A stretch of DNA of 64,000 bases from DASYXZ01 sp035946625 (lineage in GTDB: Bacteria > Acidobacteriota > Terriglobia > UBA7540), in the NCBI GenBank assembly GCA_035946625.1, contig DASYZE010000074.1, forward strand, positions 1-64,000. Reading direction: 5' to 3'. The notes beneath the pieces were generated by a model. The model saw only the letters and a list, made by a program, of their open reading frames with translations, was not told where the DNA came from and searched no databases. Of this stretch, positions 1 through 8,500 are shown in pieces. How positions within the stretch are numbered: the stretch's first letter is position 1; every line of letters begins with the position of its first letter. The position numbers and the translations under genes were made by a program.

Positions 1-132
1 CAGGCGTTTCGGAACGTAGCCTCTGGTTAGAGAATCCTCCCCGCTGGATTGGCCATTGCGCTTATGAGCGATGTGCGGGAAGGGCGGCGTCCTATTTTCG
101 CATTCAGAAAAGGCTTGCTTTTTGCCTTTAAC

Positions 133-152
133 TTGTAGCACCATTGCTACAA
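133..152. promoter_or_regulatory. Perfect dyad just upstream of the transposition gene pair
   Basis: TTGTAGC (133-139) and GCTACAA (146-152) are perfect 7-bp inverted arms around a 6-base centre, ending one base before the ATG at 154. It could be an operator for the gene pair or part of the left end of the mobile element. No clear Shine-Dalgarno sequence separates it from the ATG. Confidence 0.35.
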
Positions 153-153
153 T

Positions 154-513
154 ATGAACGGTGAACCTCGCGGCGCGCAAGCCGCGCGCCTCCGCCAGCG
201 CAAGTTTCAACTCCTCCGCCGCTTGCGTGTTCCTTCCGACCTGTTGCCGGGGGTTCTCACCCGAAGTTACACCCGCTGCGGCCATGCCCGCTGCCACTGC
301 GCCCAGGACCGTGGCCATGAGGCGTGGACCCTAACCTTTATGGTGAAGGGCCAGCGGCACGTGGAGCGCATTCCGAGGAGTTGGGTCGAGGAGGTACGGC
401 GCCGCGTCGAGGCGGGGCGCGAGTTTCAAGACGCGGTGCGCGAGGTGCTGGCGGCGAATGCGCAACTGCTGGTCCTAGCGCGCCAACAACGGAAGAAGAG
501 GAAGCGCCAGTGA
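154..513 (+). CDS. DUF6788-like small protein encoded ahead of a transposase
   Basis: A basic 119-residue protein. The middle holds a cysteine/histidine cluster (RCGHARCHCAQ, about residues 42-52), followed by a WTLTFMVKGQRH stretch and a long basic helix ending in RKKRKRQ. This matches the general pattern of DUF6788 proteins, which are commonly encoded directly upstream of DDE transposases; their biochemical role is unknown to me. Its TGA stop (511-513) overlaps the GTG start of the transposase (510-512), so the two are probably translationally coupled. A DNA-binding or transposition accessory role is an inference from the basic composition, the putative Zn knuckle and the coupling. No good ribosome binding site precedes the ATG. 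Confidence 0.7.
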   Translation: MNGEPRGAQAARLRQRKFQLLRRLRVPSDLLPGVLTRSYTRCGHARCHCAQDRGHEAWTLTFMVKGQRHVERIPRSWVEEVRRRVEAGREFQDAVREVLAANAQLLVLARQQRKKRKRQ

Positions 514-1703
514 GAGGTCCTTCGCCGCGCGGCCTGTGGAAATACGCCACCCGGCGTTTGCGCTTAGGCCCCTACTTGCGCGCTCCCGGCGACGGGCGCG
601 CGCGGCCCCAGATCCCGGCGCCAGCTCTGTTGTGGTCCCTCCTGATAGGTTGCATTCTGCGGCAGAGCACCTTCCGGGCCATTGAGGCCTGGGTGGGGTC
701 GTCGGCCCGACGGGCCTGGCGGGTCAGCCGGGCCTTTGGCGACGATGCGTTGCGCTATTTCACCGAACGGCTAACGCCGACTCCTACCCGGGCGGCCCTG
801 GCTTCGGTGTTGCATCGCGCCAAACGCAACAAGGCCTTCCAAGACTGCCGCTTCGTGGGCCTGGCGGTGGACGGCACCACGGCGGGACGGCGGCGGAAGC
901 CCACCTGCCCCCTGTGCCGCCCTTATCGCAACGCCGCGCGCGAAATCATCGGCCACCGCCATCACCTGGTCTTGGCCACGGTGGTCGGGGGCGGCCTCAC
1001 CCTTCCCGTGGATGTGGAACCCTACGGGCCGGGCGACAGTGAATACGCCGCCGGACAACGTCTGCTGTGTCGTGTGCGCGCCAGCCTGGGAGCGCGCTTC
1101 GTCGATTACGTGGTGGTGGATGGAGAATTCGCCACCGCGCCTTTTCTGCACACGGCGGGCAAGGTGGGCTGGCCCGTGGTGGCCCGCCTCAAAGACAATC
1201 TGCCGGAATTATTCCGGGCGGCTCAGCGGCGCTTCCGTTCCCAGCGGCCTCACCTCTCCTTCCACGAGGGCTCGGATCAGGTGGAGCTCTGGGACGCCGA
1301 CGATTTTGATCCTTGGGAAGCGCTCCGCTGGGAGACCGTGCGGGTCATTCGCTATCGGCAACACAAGCCCAACGGCGAAATCGTCGAGGCCTACTGGCTT
1401 ACCAATCTTTCCTCCCGGGGAATCTCTCGCCGCTCGCTCTACGCCCTGGCCAAGAGTCGCTGGCAGATCGAGAACCAGGGTTTCAACGACGCCAAAAACC
1501 GCTACGGCCTGGAACACATCTGCGACCACCACCCCCGCAGCCTGCTCATCGTCTGGTTGCTGATCGGCTTGGCCTTGACCCTGGAGAGGCTTTACCGGCT
1601 GCGCTACCTCCGTCGCGGTACGCACCCCGCCCGCACGGCCATTGAGCTACTCCGCCTTTTGCTCCTCACTCTGTCCGCGCCCACTTTCGCCGACTCCAGT
1701 TGA
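510..1703 (+). mobile_element. IS4-like DDE transposase (397 aa)
   Basis: The chosen start is the GTG at 510, which overlaps the stop of the upstream DUF6788 gene in a GTGA motif; a longer reading from 324 only covers that gene in another frame. The protein shows three separated acidic motifs consistent with a DDE nuclease: LAVDGTT (about residue 120), VVVDGEFA (about 200), and a C-terminal block SRWQIENQGFNDAKN (about 318-332), the usual Y/W...E...N signature region of IS4-type enzymes. A CPLC motif follows the first aspartate. The frame is open to its natural stop, so the gene may be active. Terminal inverted repeats and a target duplication were not identified, so the element's limits are unknown. 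Confidence 0.8.
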
Positions 1704-1924
1704 AGCCTCGGCCTCCTCCGGCTCCCCTCGCGCTACCCTGTCTCCATCCCCGCCTTCCCACCCCAGCTCATCGTCATCGTGTCGGCAGAGCCGGAAATTC
1801 GGCCCGCGAAATTAGGCCGCATCAACGCCCATGCCTGTCCCAGCCTCTGCCAAGCCCCGTCAGAAGTTCCCGCAGGCGTACTCCAAACAGAACTTCCGAA
1901 ACGGCTGACCCCGCTGCCGCCTGC

Positions 1925-1953
1925 TTGACACGGCCCTGCCTCGGAGCCAAAAT
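1925..1953 (+). promoter_or_regulatory. Sigma70-type promoter for the 168-aa TPR gene
   Basis: TTGACA (1925-1930), a 17-base spacer, then CAAAAT (1948-1953). The ATG of the next gene is at 1961, about where transcription would start, which suggests a leaderless or nearly leaderless message. Confidence 0.5.
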
Positions 1954-1960
1954 TGAAAAC

Positions 1961-2467
1961 ATGGCGCGCGCGCTGAAACTGACCACTCTCGCGGCTCTGT
2001 GGCTCACCATATTTGCCTGGCCGGCCGGCGCGCAGAATCAACAACCAGCCAACAAGCCGGCGCCGGCCACCGCGCCCGTGGTTGATCCCAACGCGGCCGC
2101 TTACTCATCTAAACCCATATACGTCCCGCCCGGCGCGGTAAAGTCGGTGGAAATTGGCAATTTCTATTTGCGCAGAAAGAAATACAAAGGCGCGCTCAGC
2201 CGATTTAAGGAAGCGGTGGCGGAGGACTCAAGCTACGCCCCCGCTTACCTGGGAATGGGAAAAGTCTACGAGCACATAGGATTGAAGCAAAAGGCCCTGG
2301 CCGCTTACCAGCAATATCTGGACAACCTGCCCTCGGAGAAGGACGCACTGGAGGCAAAAAGCGTTCGGCGGGCCATGGCCCGGCTGCAACACCAGGTGAA
2401 GGCGCCCGGCCCGCGCCCGCCGCGGCGTAGCTCGAAGGCCGAAGCGGCGCTCCCACCGTCACAATAA
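1961..2467 (+). CDS. Exported tetratricopeptide-repeat protein (168 aa)
   Basis: The ATG at 1961 is chosen because the protein then begins with a clean signal peptide: basic MARALK, a hydrophobic core LTTLAALWLTIFAW and an AGAQ cleavage region. The mature part has a Pro/Ala-rich linker, then about two TPR units (GNFYLRRKKYKGALSRFKEA and the following AYLGMGKVYEHIGLKQKALA, residues about 63-110). The tail is basic and proline-rich. TPR proteins of this size act as periplasmic scaffolds, sometimes lipoprotein-like as in BamD, but there is no lipobox here and no partner is indicated. The upstream reading frame from 1700 lacks signal-peptide character and is not used. Confidence 0.72.
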   Translation: MARALKLTTLAALWLTIFAWPAGAQNQQPANKPAPATAPVVDPNAAAYSSKPIYVPPGAVKSVEIGNFYLRRKKYKGALSRFKEAVAEDSSYAPAYLGMGKVYEHIGLKQKALAAYQQYLDNLPSEKDALEAKSVRRAMARLQHQVKAPGPRPPRRSSKAEAALPPSQ

Positions 2468-2468
2468 T

Positions 2469-2915
2469 TCAGTTGCCGGGTTTGGTTTTCGCATCGTCGG
2501 GACCAGTTTCCGGCTGGTCCGCCTCATCCTCTGCCTCCGTTTGGGCGAAATCCTCATCCGTAAAACCTTCGGGATTATCCAGGTAACTCTTCAGGATTTC
2601 TTCGGCCCGCCCGGCGTCTTCCTTACGCACCAACAAATGGACCACATCAATTCCGGGAAGGACTTCCGCATGGCCTTCGCCGGGAAGCGCGCAGGGAATG
2701 CCCTGGGTCTGCAATATGTTCTGCGCCAGCTCGGCATCCATCGAACCGGTAGGCCCGCTGAAGGTGCGCACCGTAACTAATTCGGCGTCGGGCGGAATTT
2801 CGAGCCCGCCGCCCGCTCCCTCCGGCGGCGCGCCCGCGTCGAGAGGCACGTGACACGCGCCGCATTCCTTCGTACCTTCTTCGTATTCGACCAAACATTG
2901 GGGACAATAGGCCAT
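2469..2915 (-). CDS. Zinc-ribbon / DUF2007-like signal-transducing protein (148 aa)
   Basis: The protein begins MAYCPQCLVEYEEGTKECGACHVPL: two CxxC knuckles forming an N-terminal zinc ribbon (residues about 4-22). A central part follows with the layout of DUF2007 ('putative prokaryotic signal transducing protein'): VTVRTFSGPTGSMDAELAQNILQTQGI and a later VHLLVRKEDAGRAEEIL, i.e. a ferredoxin-like fold with an ELAQ helix. The C-terminus is acidic and disordered. The ATG at 2915 is preferred over the GTG at 2933 because GGAGG lies about 12 bases before it. The function of DUF2007 is not established; the domain often accompanies metal-binding ribbons. The gene converges with the TPR gene, with a one-base gap. 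Confidence 0.75.
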   Translation of the reverse strand: MAYCPQCLVEYEEGTKECGACHVPLDAGAPPEGAGGGLEIPPDAELVTVRTFSGPTGSMDAELAQNILQTQGIPCALPGEGHAEVLPGIDVVHLLVRKEDAGRAEEILKSYLDNPEGFTDEDFAQTEAEDEADQPETGPDDAKTKPGN

Positions 2916-2977
2916 GGTGGATTGCGCCTCCACTTGTCAGTATAAACCCCTTTCGATGCTCGCGTTCAATCGCGAGA

Positions 2978-3066
2978 GTGGTGACGCATTTTATCGTAGC
3001 GCCGCCCTTCAGGGCGGCACATGCCGGGCTTAAGCCCGGCTCTACTAAATCAAAATGCGTCACCAC
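2978..3066. repeat. BIME-like paired REP palindromes within a 15-bp terminal inverted repeat
   Basis: The outer arms GTGGTGACGCATTTT (2978-2992) and its exact complement (3052-3066) enclose two GC-rich hairpins: GCCGCCCT/AGGGCGGC (3000-3018) and GCCGGGCT/AGCCCGGC (3023-3040). The inner unit starts with GTAG (2996-2999) and ends with CTAC (3042-3045), the signature of REP sequences mobilised by RAYT-type Y1 transposases. No RAYT gene is in the window. It lies in the divergent intergenic region between the DUF2007-like gene and the deacylase gene. Confidence 0.75.
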
Positions 3067-3105
3067 CATCGCGCGATAAAATCCGCCTCAGCGCCGTGGC
3101 GGAGA

Positions 3106-3111
3106 TATAAT
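3106..3111 (+). promoter_or_regulatory. Likely -10 element of the deacylase gene
   Basis: A perfect TATAAT hexamer 32 bases before the preferred GTG start; no good -35 is visible at the expected distance. The ATG at 3110 falls inside this hexamer, which argues against that ATG being the start codon. Confidence 0.45.
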
Positions 3112-3142
3112 GCAGCGAGAATCAAGGAGAACGGAGGGCTGC

Positions 3143-4888
3143 GTGGCACTCGGATTTCATCATCCATCAAAACGGCGCATCAAGCTTCACATTTTGGTTT
3201 GGGGGGTTGCCTTGGGAATAACGGCCACATTCGCAATTCGGAATTCAGCGCAGGAACCGCCCTACGATTTGCTAATTGTCGGCGGCCACATCATCGACGG
3301 CAGCGGCAGCCCGTGGTATGCGGGCTCGGTGGCCATCAAGGATGGATTGATTGCCGACATCGGACGCCTCGAAGGCGCAACCGCGAAACGAACCATTGAC
3401 GCCAGCGGATTGGTGGTGGCGCCCGGCTTCATCGACCTCCACGTCCATTCCGACTTCACCCTGCTGGTGGATGGCAACGCGGAAAGCAAAATACGTCAGG
3501 GCGTGACCACGGAGATTCTGGGCGAAGCCAATTCCGCCGGACCCGTGCTGGGCCCCGCCATCGACATATTTAACCAAAGCTCCGCCCCGCTGAGCCAGAA
3601 AGGCGGCATCCAGCGCGACTGGACAACTCTCGGCGAATATTTTGCCCGCCTCCAGCGCAGTGGCATCTCCGACAATGTTGCCTCCTACGTGGGCAGCGGG
3701 CAGGTTTGGGAGTGCGTGCTGGGCAACGTGAACCGCCGCCCCACCCCCCAAGAAATGGATAAGATGAAGGCGTTGGTGGATCAGGCCATGCGCGACGGCG
3801 CCATCGGAATTGCTTCGGGCCTGATTTACGCGCCCAACATGTATGAGACCACCGACGATCTTATTGAGCTGGCGAAAGTCTCGGCCAAATATGGCGGCAT
3901 CTATACCACTCACATCCGCGGCGAAGGAGCGAACGGACTCAAGGCCATTCAGGAAGCCATTACGATTTCGGAAAAAGCAGGGCTGCCCGCCCACATCCTC
4001 CATTTCAAAATGGATGGCAAAGAAAATTGGGGGCACATGGCGGCGCAGATCCAGCTGATCCAAGCCGCGCGCGACCGTGGCGTGGATATTACCGCCGACC
4101 AGTATCCTTACCTTGCCGGAATGACCGGCCTGAAGCAGTGCCTGCCGCCAAAATATCTGGAGGGCACGGCGGATGAAATCGTGGCCCGCCTGAAAAGCCG
4201 CGAAGCGCGCGAAGAAATCCGCCGCGATATCAACGGCGGACTTCCCGGATGGGACAACAACGAAGTGCGCGCCGTGGGCGGTTTCCATGGCGTCATGCTG
4301 GCTTCGGTGCAGAAGCCGGAAAATAAAAAATACGAAGGCAAGCGCCTGGATGAGATCGCGCGCGCCATGAACGAGGACCCCGTGGACGCCCTTTGCGACC
4401 TGCTTATTTCCGAGAACGCGACGCCCATGGCCATCTATTTCGAGATGAGCGAACCCGACGTCGATCTGGCGATGAAGCAGCCGTGGGTGGGATTCGGCTC
4501 CGACGGTGTGGCCGTGAATCCCGGCATGGCCTTCATGGGCCGGCCCCATCCCCGTTTTTACGGAACTTTTCCGCGCGTGCTCGGCGTCTATGTGCGCGAA
4601 AAGCACGTGCTCACTCTGCCCGACGCCATCCGCAAAATGACTTCGCTCGCCGCCCAAATCACCGGCCTCACCGATCGCGGATTGCTCCGCCCCGGCATGG
4701 CGGCGGACGTTACCCTTTTCGACCCCAACACCGTGAAGGATATGGCGACGTTTGAAAATCCGGCGCAATATCCCGTGGGCATTCCTTACGTCATCGTGAA
4801 CGGCGTGGTGGTGATCGACCACGGCCAGCACACCGGTGCCCGCCCCGGCCGGGTGCTCTATGGGCGCGCCAAACTCGAGCGAAATTGA
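3143..4888 (+). CDS. Exported N-acyl-D-amino-acid deacylase (amidohydrolase superfamily)
   Basis: Family members hydrolyse N-acyl-D-amino acids to a fatty acid or acetate plus the D-amino acid, using a metal in a TIM barrel. Visible features are the N-terminal strand DLLIVGGHIIDGSGSPWYAG, the metal motif HVHSD about 90 residues from the start, THIRGEG and HILHFKMDG mid-barrel histidines, and GFGSDGVAVNPG near the last catalytic aspartate. The C-terminal GLLRPGMAADVTLFDP closes the composite beta domain. A hydrophobic segment (LHILVWGVALGITATF) before EPPYD indicates export. The GTG at 3143 is chosen because GGAGGG lies 7 bases upstream and a TATAAT overlaps the alternative ATG at 3110. The protein is 581 residues, slightly long for the family because of the export signal. 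D-amino-acid or peptidoglycan-derived substrates are an inference. Confidence 0.85.
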   Translation: MALGFHHPSKRRIKLHILVWGVALGITATFAIRNSAQEPPYDLLIVGGHIIDGSGSPWYAGSVAIKDGLIADIGRLEGATAKRTIDASGLVVAPGFIDLHVHSDFTLLVDGNAESKIRQGVTTEILGEANSAGPVLGPAIDIFNQSSAPLSQKGGIQRDWTTLGEYFARLQRSGISDNVASYVGSGQVWECVLGNVNRRPTPQEMDKMKALVDQAMRDGAIGIASGLIYAPNMYETTDDLIELAKVSAKYGGIYTTHIRGEGANGLKAIQEAITISEKAGLPAHILHFKMDGKENWGHMAAQIQLIQAARDRGVDITADQYPYLAGMTGLKQCLPPKYLEGTADEIVARLKSREAREEIRRDINGGLPGWDNNEVRAVGGFHGVMLASVQKPENKKYEGKRLDEIARAMNEDPVDALCDLLISENATPMAIYFEMSEPDVDLAMKQPWVGFGSDGVAVNPGMAFMGRPHPRFYGTFPRVLGVYVREKHVLTLPDAIRKMTSLAAQITGLTDRGLLRPGMAADVTLFDPNTVKDMATFENPAQYPVGIPYVIVNGVVVIDHGQHTGARPGRVLYGRAKLERN

Positions 4889-5061
4889 GCGGCCGGCTCT
4901 CCTTCCGGTTGCAACCTGGCGTGGAGGGTGTTAACCTTTCGTCGTAAGGACTCTTCGAGAATTTCAAATTTTGTTTCGGCGGGTGAAGCTTGTTGCCAAC
5001 GGGGCGACCCGGGCAACTCCCGGCGGAGGAAAGCGCCTTGCCCGAATCCACGAACTCGGCT

Positions 5062-5319
5062 ATGAGCCGGCACGAGAATAAAACATTTGAGAACCAGCAC
5101 GTCGTCCTGGACGAGGGAGTGTTCATCAACTGTATTTTCAAGAATTGCAGCCTGGAATATTCGGGTGGCGACGTCCACGTCCAGAATTGCCAGGGCGACG
5201 GCTGCCAATTGGTATGGCGGGGCGCCGCCCAGCGCACGATTTTCCTGCTTCAGGGCCTGGGCCTGATGGCTCCCGCACCTGCGCCCAATGCCGCCGCCAC
5301 GCCTAGCCGAGTGCAGTAG
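5062..5319 (+). CDS. Small conserved protein with a beta-helix-like repeat (85 aa)
   Basis: With the ATG at 5062 the protein reads MSRHENKTFENQHVVLDEG, then VFINCIFKNCSLEYSG and VHVQNCQGDGCQLVWRG. The repeating F-x-N-C / C-x-x-L spacing is typical of pentapeptide-like or right-handed beta-helix coils and recurs in many small hypothetical proteins of soil bacteria. The hydrophobic tail LLQGLGLM could be a capping helix. No enzymatic motif is visible. The reading from 4990 adds a low-complexity N-terminus without homology-like character. The stop codon lies at the edge of the GCAGTAGG direct repeats, so the C-terminal SRVQ may have been reshaped by the repeat. Confidence 0.6.
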   Translation: MSRHENKTFENQHVVLDEGVFINCIFKNCSLEYSGGDVHVQNCQGDGCQLVWRGAAQRTIFLLQGLGLMAPAPAPNAAATPSRVQ

Positions 5320-5358
5320 GGCAGTAGGCAGTAGGCAGAAAGCAGTAGGCAGAAAGCA
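5314..5358. repeat. Imperfect direct repeats of GCAGTAGG / GCAGAAA
   Basis: Four copies of GCAGTAGG-like units alternate with GCAGAAA in about 45 bases, right at the stop codon of the preceding small gene. Unit length and regularity do not fit CRISPR; this looks like a slippage-prone microrepeat. Confidence 0.6.
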
Positions 5359-5437
5359 TGATTGAAACGCTGGATTTCCTTTTGCCGCCTTTTCCCGTTC
5401 GCGGACGCCGCGCCGGTTCCTGGCTAACCAATGTAAA

Positions 5438-5466
5438 ATAGATATACTATTGTAAATAATATCTAT
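5438..5466. terminator. AT-rich dyad between convergent genes
   Basis: ATAGATAT (5438-5445) and ATATCTAT (5459-5466) are perfect 8-bp arms around a 13-base loop. They sit in a markedly AT-rich patch of an otherwise GC-rich window, between the plus-strand small gene and the convergent TonB receptor. It may act as a bidirectional transcription stop or a protein-binding site; the lack of a GC stem makes a classical terminator doubtful. Confidence 0.35.
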
Positions 5467-5527
5467 ATATAATACAGACGTTTTCGCCTGTCCTTCCTGA
5501 AGTGTTCGGGGACCGATAGCGTTTCCC

Positions 5528-8500
5528 TCAAAATGTGAACCGGAGCGCGAATTGGATTTCGCGCGGGTCGCCGGGGCCGCCGGAGGCGATGCCGGCCAGG
5601 GGCTGCACGGTATTGAAGATTTGGCCAAAGCTGGAGGAGGCCACGTCGCGCTCCGGGGTGGCGAAGTTGGCGTGGTTGAAGAGGTTGAACATTTCCGCCC
5701 TGAATTCGAGCGCCTTTTTCTCGCCCAACCTGAAGTGGCGCACCAGGGAAAAATCCCAGTCACTCAGGCCGGGGCCGCGCAGGATATTCCGTCCGGCATT
5801 GCCGAAGGCGCAATGGCCGCCCGCATCCACGAAGGGATTGGAGAAGGCCGAGGGCAGAACCCACTGATTGGGAGTCTGGTGGCTGGGATAGAGACTGCCG
5901 GAAACGTCGGGGCGGTCGGTGAGGGCGCCGAAGTTCTGGAATTCGCCCGTGCAACTCACGTCGCCGCTGATGACAGGGGTGAAGGGCGAGCCGGTCTGGG
6001 CGGTGAGGATGCCGGCCAGTTCCCAATCGGAGATGGCATAATTCAAGGCGTGGTTGCCCGCGCGCAGGGACTGGCCGCCGAAGGGCAAGTCGTAAACATA
6101 GGTCATGGAGAGGCGATGGCGGATGTCAAAGTCCGAGGACGCTTTTTCCGCGGCCAGATCGAGCGAGTTCTGCGGGGCGTTGGCGTTCAGGTCGGTGGAG
6201 CTGAAGGTGGAATTGGTGTCCAACGCGTGCCCGTAGGTATAGCTCATGAGGAAGGCGAGGCCGCTGGTGAAGTGGCGCTCCGCCTTCACCTGCAAGGCGT
6301 GATAGGCCGACTTCCCCGAGGATTCGGTGTAAACGAAGTCCTGGGGAAAAATGGGATAGCGGCGCGCCATGCCGTTCAAAAGGTCGGGTTGATTGGGGTC
6401 GGTGGCGCGGGGGAGGCGAAGGCCGCGCGTGCCCACGTAGCCAACATCGAGCAGCCAAGATCCCGGCAGTTCCCGTTGCAGGTCAAACGACCATTCCTGG
6501 ATGAACGAATCCTGAAAGTCCAACTGGAAAGGTGAGATGGCGGGGAAGAGCGGAGCGGCAGCCAGGGCAAAAGCGTTGTTGATGATGGCGCCCGAGGCCA
6601 GCGGAAGCTGGCCGGCGGCGATGGCCGGAAGCAAAGCGGGGAGTGCTTTATCAATCTGGCCCACGTTGACCTGGACAAACGGGGGATTGGCGGCGCGCTG
6701 GAAATAGACGTCGCCAAAGGTCTGGTCAAAGAACACACCATATCCGCCGCGCAAAACAGTTGCGTGGTTATGGAAAGGCTGCCAGGCAAAACCGAGGCGC
6801 GGGGCGAAGTTATCGCGGTCGGGATATTGCAAGGCGCGGTTTTCCGCCGTGGAACCGAAATTTTTCGTTCCCACCTGCACGAAGGCCAAGGTGCCCAGGG
6901 GCGTAAGCTGCGGACACTCCACCGTGGCCGCACTGGTTCCCGCCACCAGGAGGGCACCTTGGGCGCCGCAGGCGGTGCTGGAAAAATCGAAGTTGGAGAA
7001 GTGATTGTTCTTGTCAGTCACCAGGCTGTTGTATTCGTAGCGCACGCCGGCGTCCAGGGTAAAGTTCGGCCTCACCTTCCAGGTGTCGGTGGCGAAATAG
7101 TCATACTCGGAGCCGGTGCCGGAAATATTCACTTCGAATCCGTTGATCCAATCCTGGGGAATGCCGAGCAAGCCGTCGGCAATGCCGCTGCCAAAAGAAC
7201 AGCTTCCGGGAGGGCAGGCGGCAAAAAGCTGTCCGGCGACGGCGTTAAAAACGGCGGGCGGCAGGCTCTGCTGAAGGGCGCCCAGCACCAGGGCGCCCGT
7301 GGCCACGCCGCTGAAATCGAATTCGCTGCGGATGGTGCGATCGCGGGTGAAGTTGCCGCGCTTGATGGGCCGGATGTCCACGCCGAAGGCGAGAGAATGA
7401 TTGCCGTGGATGTGGGTAATGGTATCGGCGATTTCATAAGTGTTGACGGCGCCGTGCTGGGGATTATTGATTTGCGAGCCGAGTTCGGCGTAGCCGGAAA
7501 AAGTAATGCGCGGCACGCCGCTCAAAGGGCCGCTGGTTTGGGTTCCGGCAATATCCAAGGGCGCGGTGTGCGCAAACGGATTTCCTTGGTCCTGGTTGTC
7601 CAGCGTCTCATTCCAGCGGTTATAGCCCAGCTTAAATTCATTCACGGTGGAGTTGGAAATGAGATGGGTCCAGTCGATCCCGGTCATGGTGTTGACGTTG
7701 TGTACGTTGATGCCGTAATCGAGCAGACTGGAATCCTCGTTGAAAGGACGAAACTCGCGATCGCTGGTAATGTTGTAGCGGGCGAAGAAGGAATCCTTTT
7801 CGCCCCATTTGTGGTCGACGCGGGTGGCAAAGGAATCGGTGTCAATCCTCCGGTTGCCTTCGGCAATGTAGTTGGCGGCGCCGCAGCCGGCACTCGAAAT
7901 ATTGGGCTGAGGGTAGAGGTTCACCATGGCCGCGCCGACCGGGTCCGGTCCGGTGGCGCCGACAAGGGGCAGGATCGATCCGAGATTGTTGCCGGGCACG
8001 GTGAGGGGCGCGGCTGGGTTCAATAAAACCAGAGGATCGAGCAGCAGGGTTTTGGTGGGGCAACTGGGCGCGAGGTCGCCGGAGAAGTCTCCGACGCGCT
8101 CGGCCAGGGTGGGCACGCGGCCCTGCTGGAAGATGCTGCGCCGCTCGCGCAGTCCTTCATATGCGGCAAAGAAAAAAGTCTTGTGGCCCTGGTAAAGGCC
8201 GGGAATGGTGAGGGGGCCGCCCACCGTGCCGCCAAACTGGTTGCGGCGGAAGGGTGGAACGTTGGGGTCAAAAAAATTGCGCGTGTCCAGGGCGCTGTTG
8301 CGCAGGTATTCATAAAGCGAGCCGTGCAATTGCTCGGTGCCGGTCTTGGTCACCACGTTCACCTGGGCGCCGGCGTTGGTGCCAAAGCGGGCATCGTAGA
8401 GGCCCGTTTCCATGTTGAATTCCTGCACGGAATCAATGGGCGGGGTCACAGCGTAGGTGCCCACGGCGACGGAGGTATCGTTCAAGCCGTCAAGCCAAAA

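Noticed and set aside
3272..4831. A 519-codon minus-strand frame over the deacylase
   Set aside because: It is antisense to a clear amidohydrolase gene and shows no protein-family features.
5314..5358. Direct repeats GCAGTAGG as a CRISPR array
   Set aside because: Units are 7-8 bases with no spacers of regular length and no cas genes in the window.
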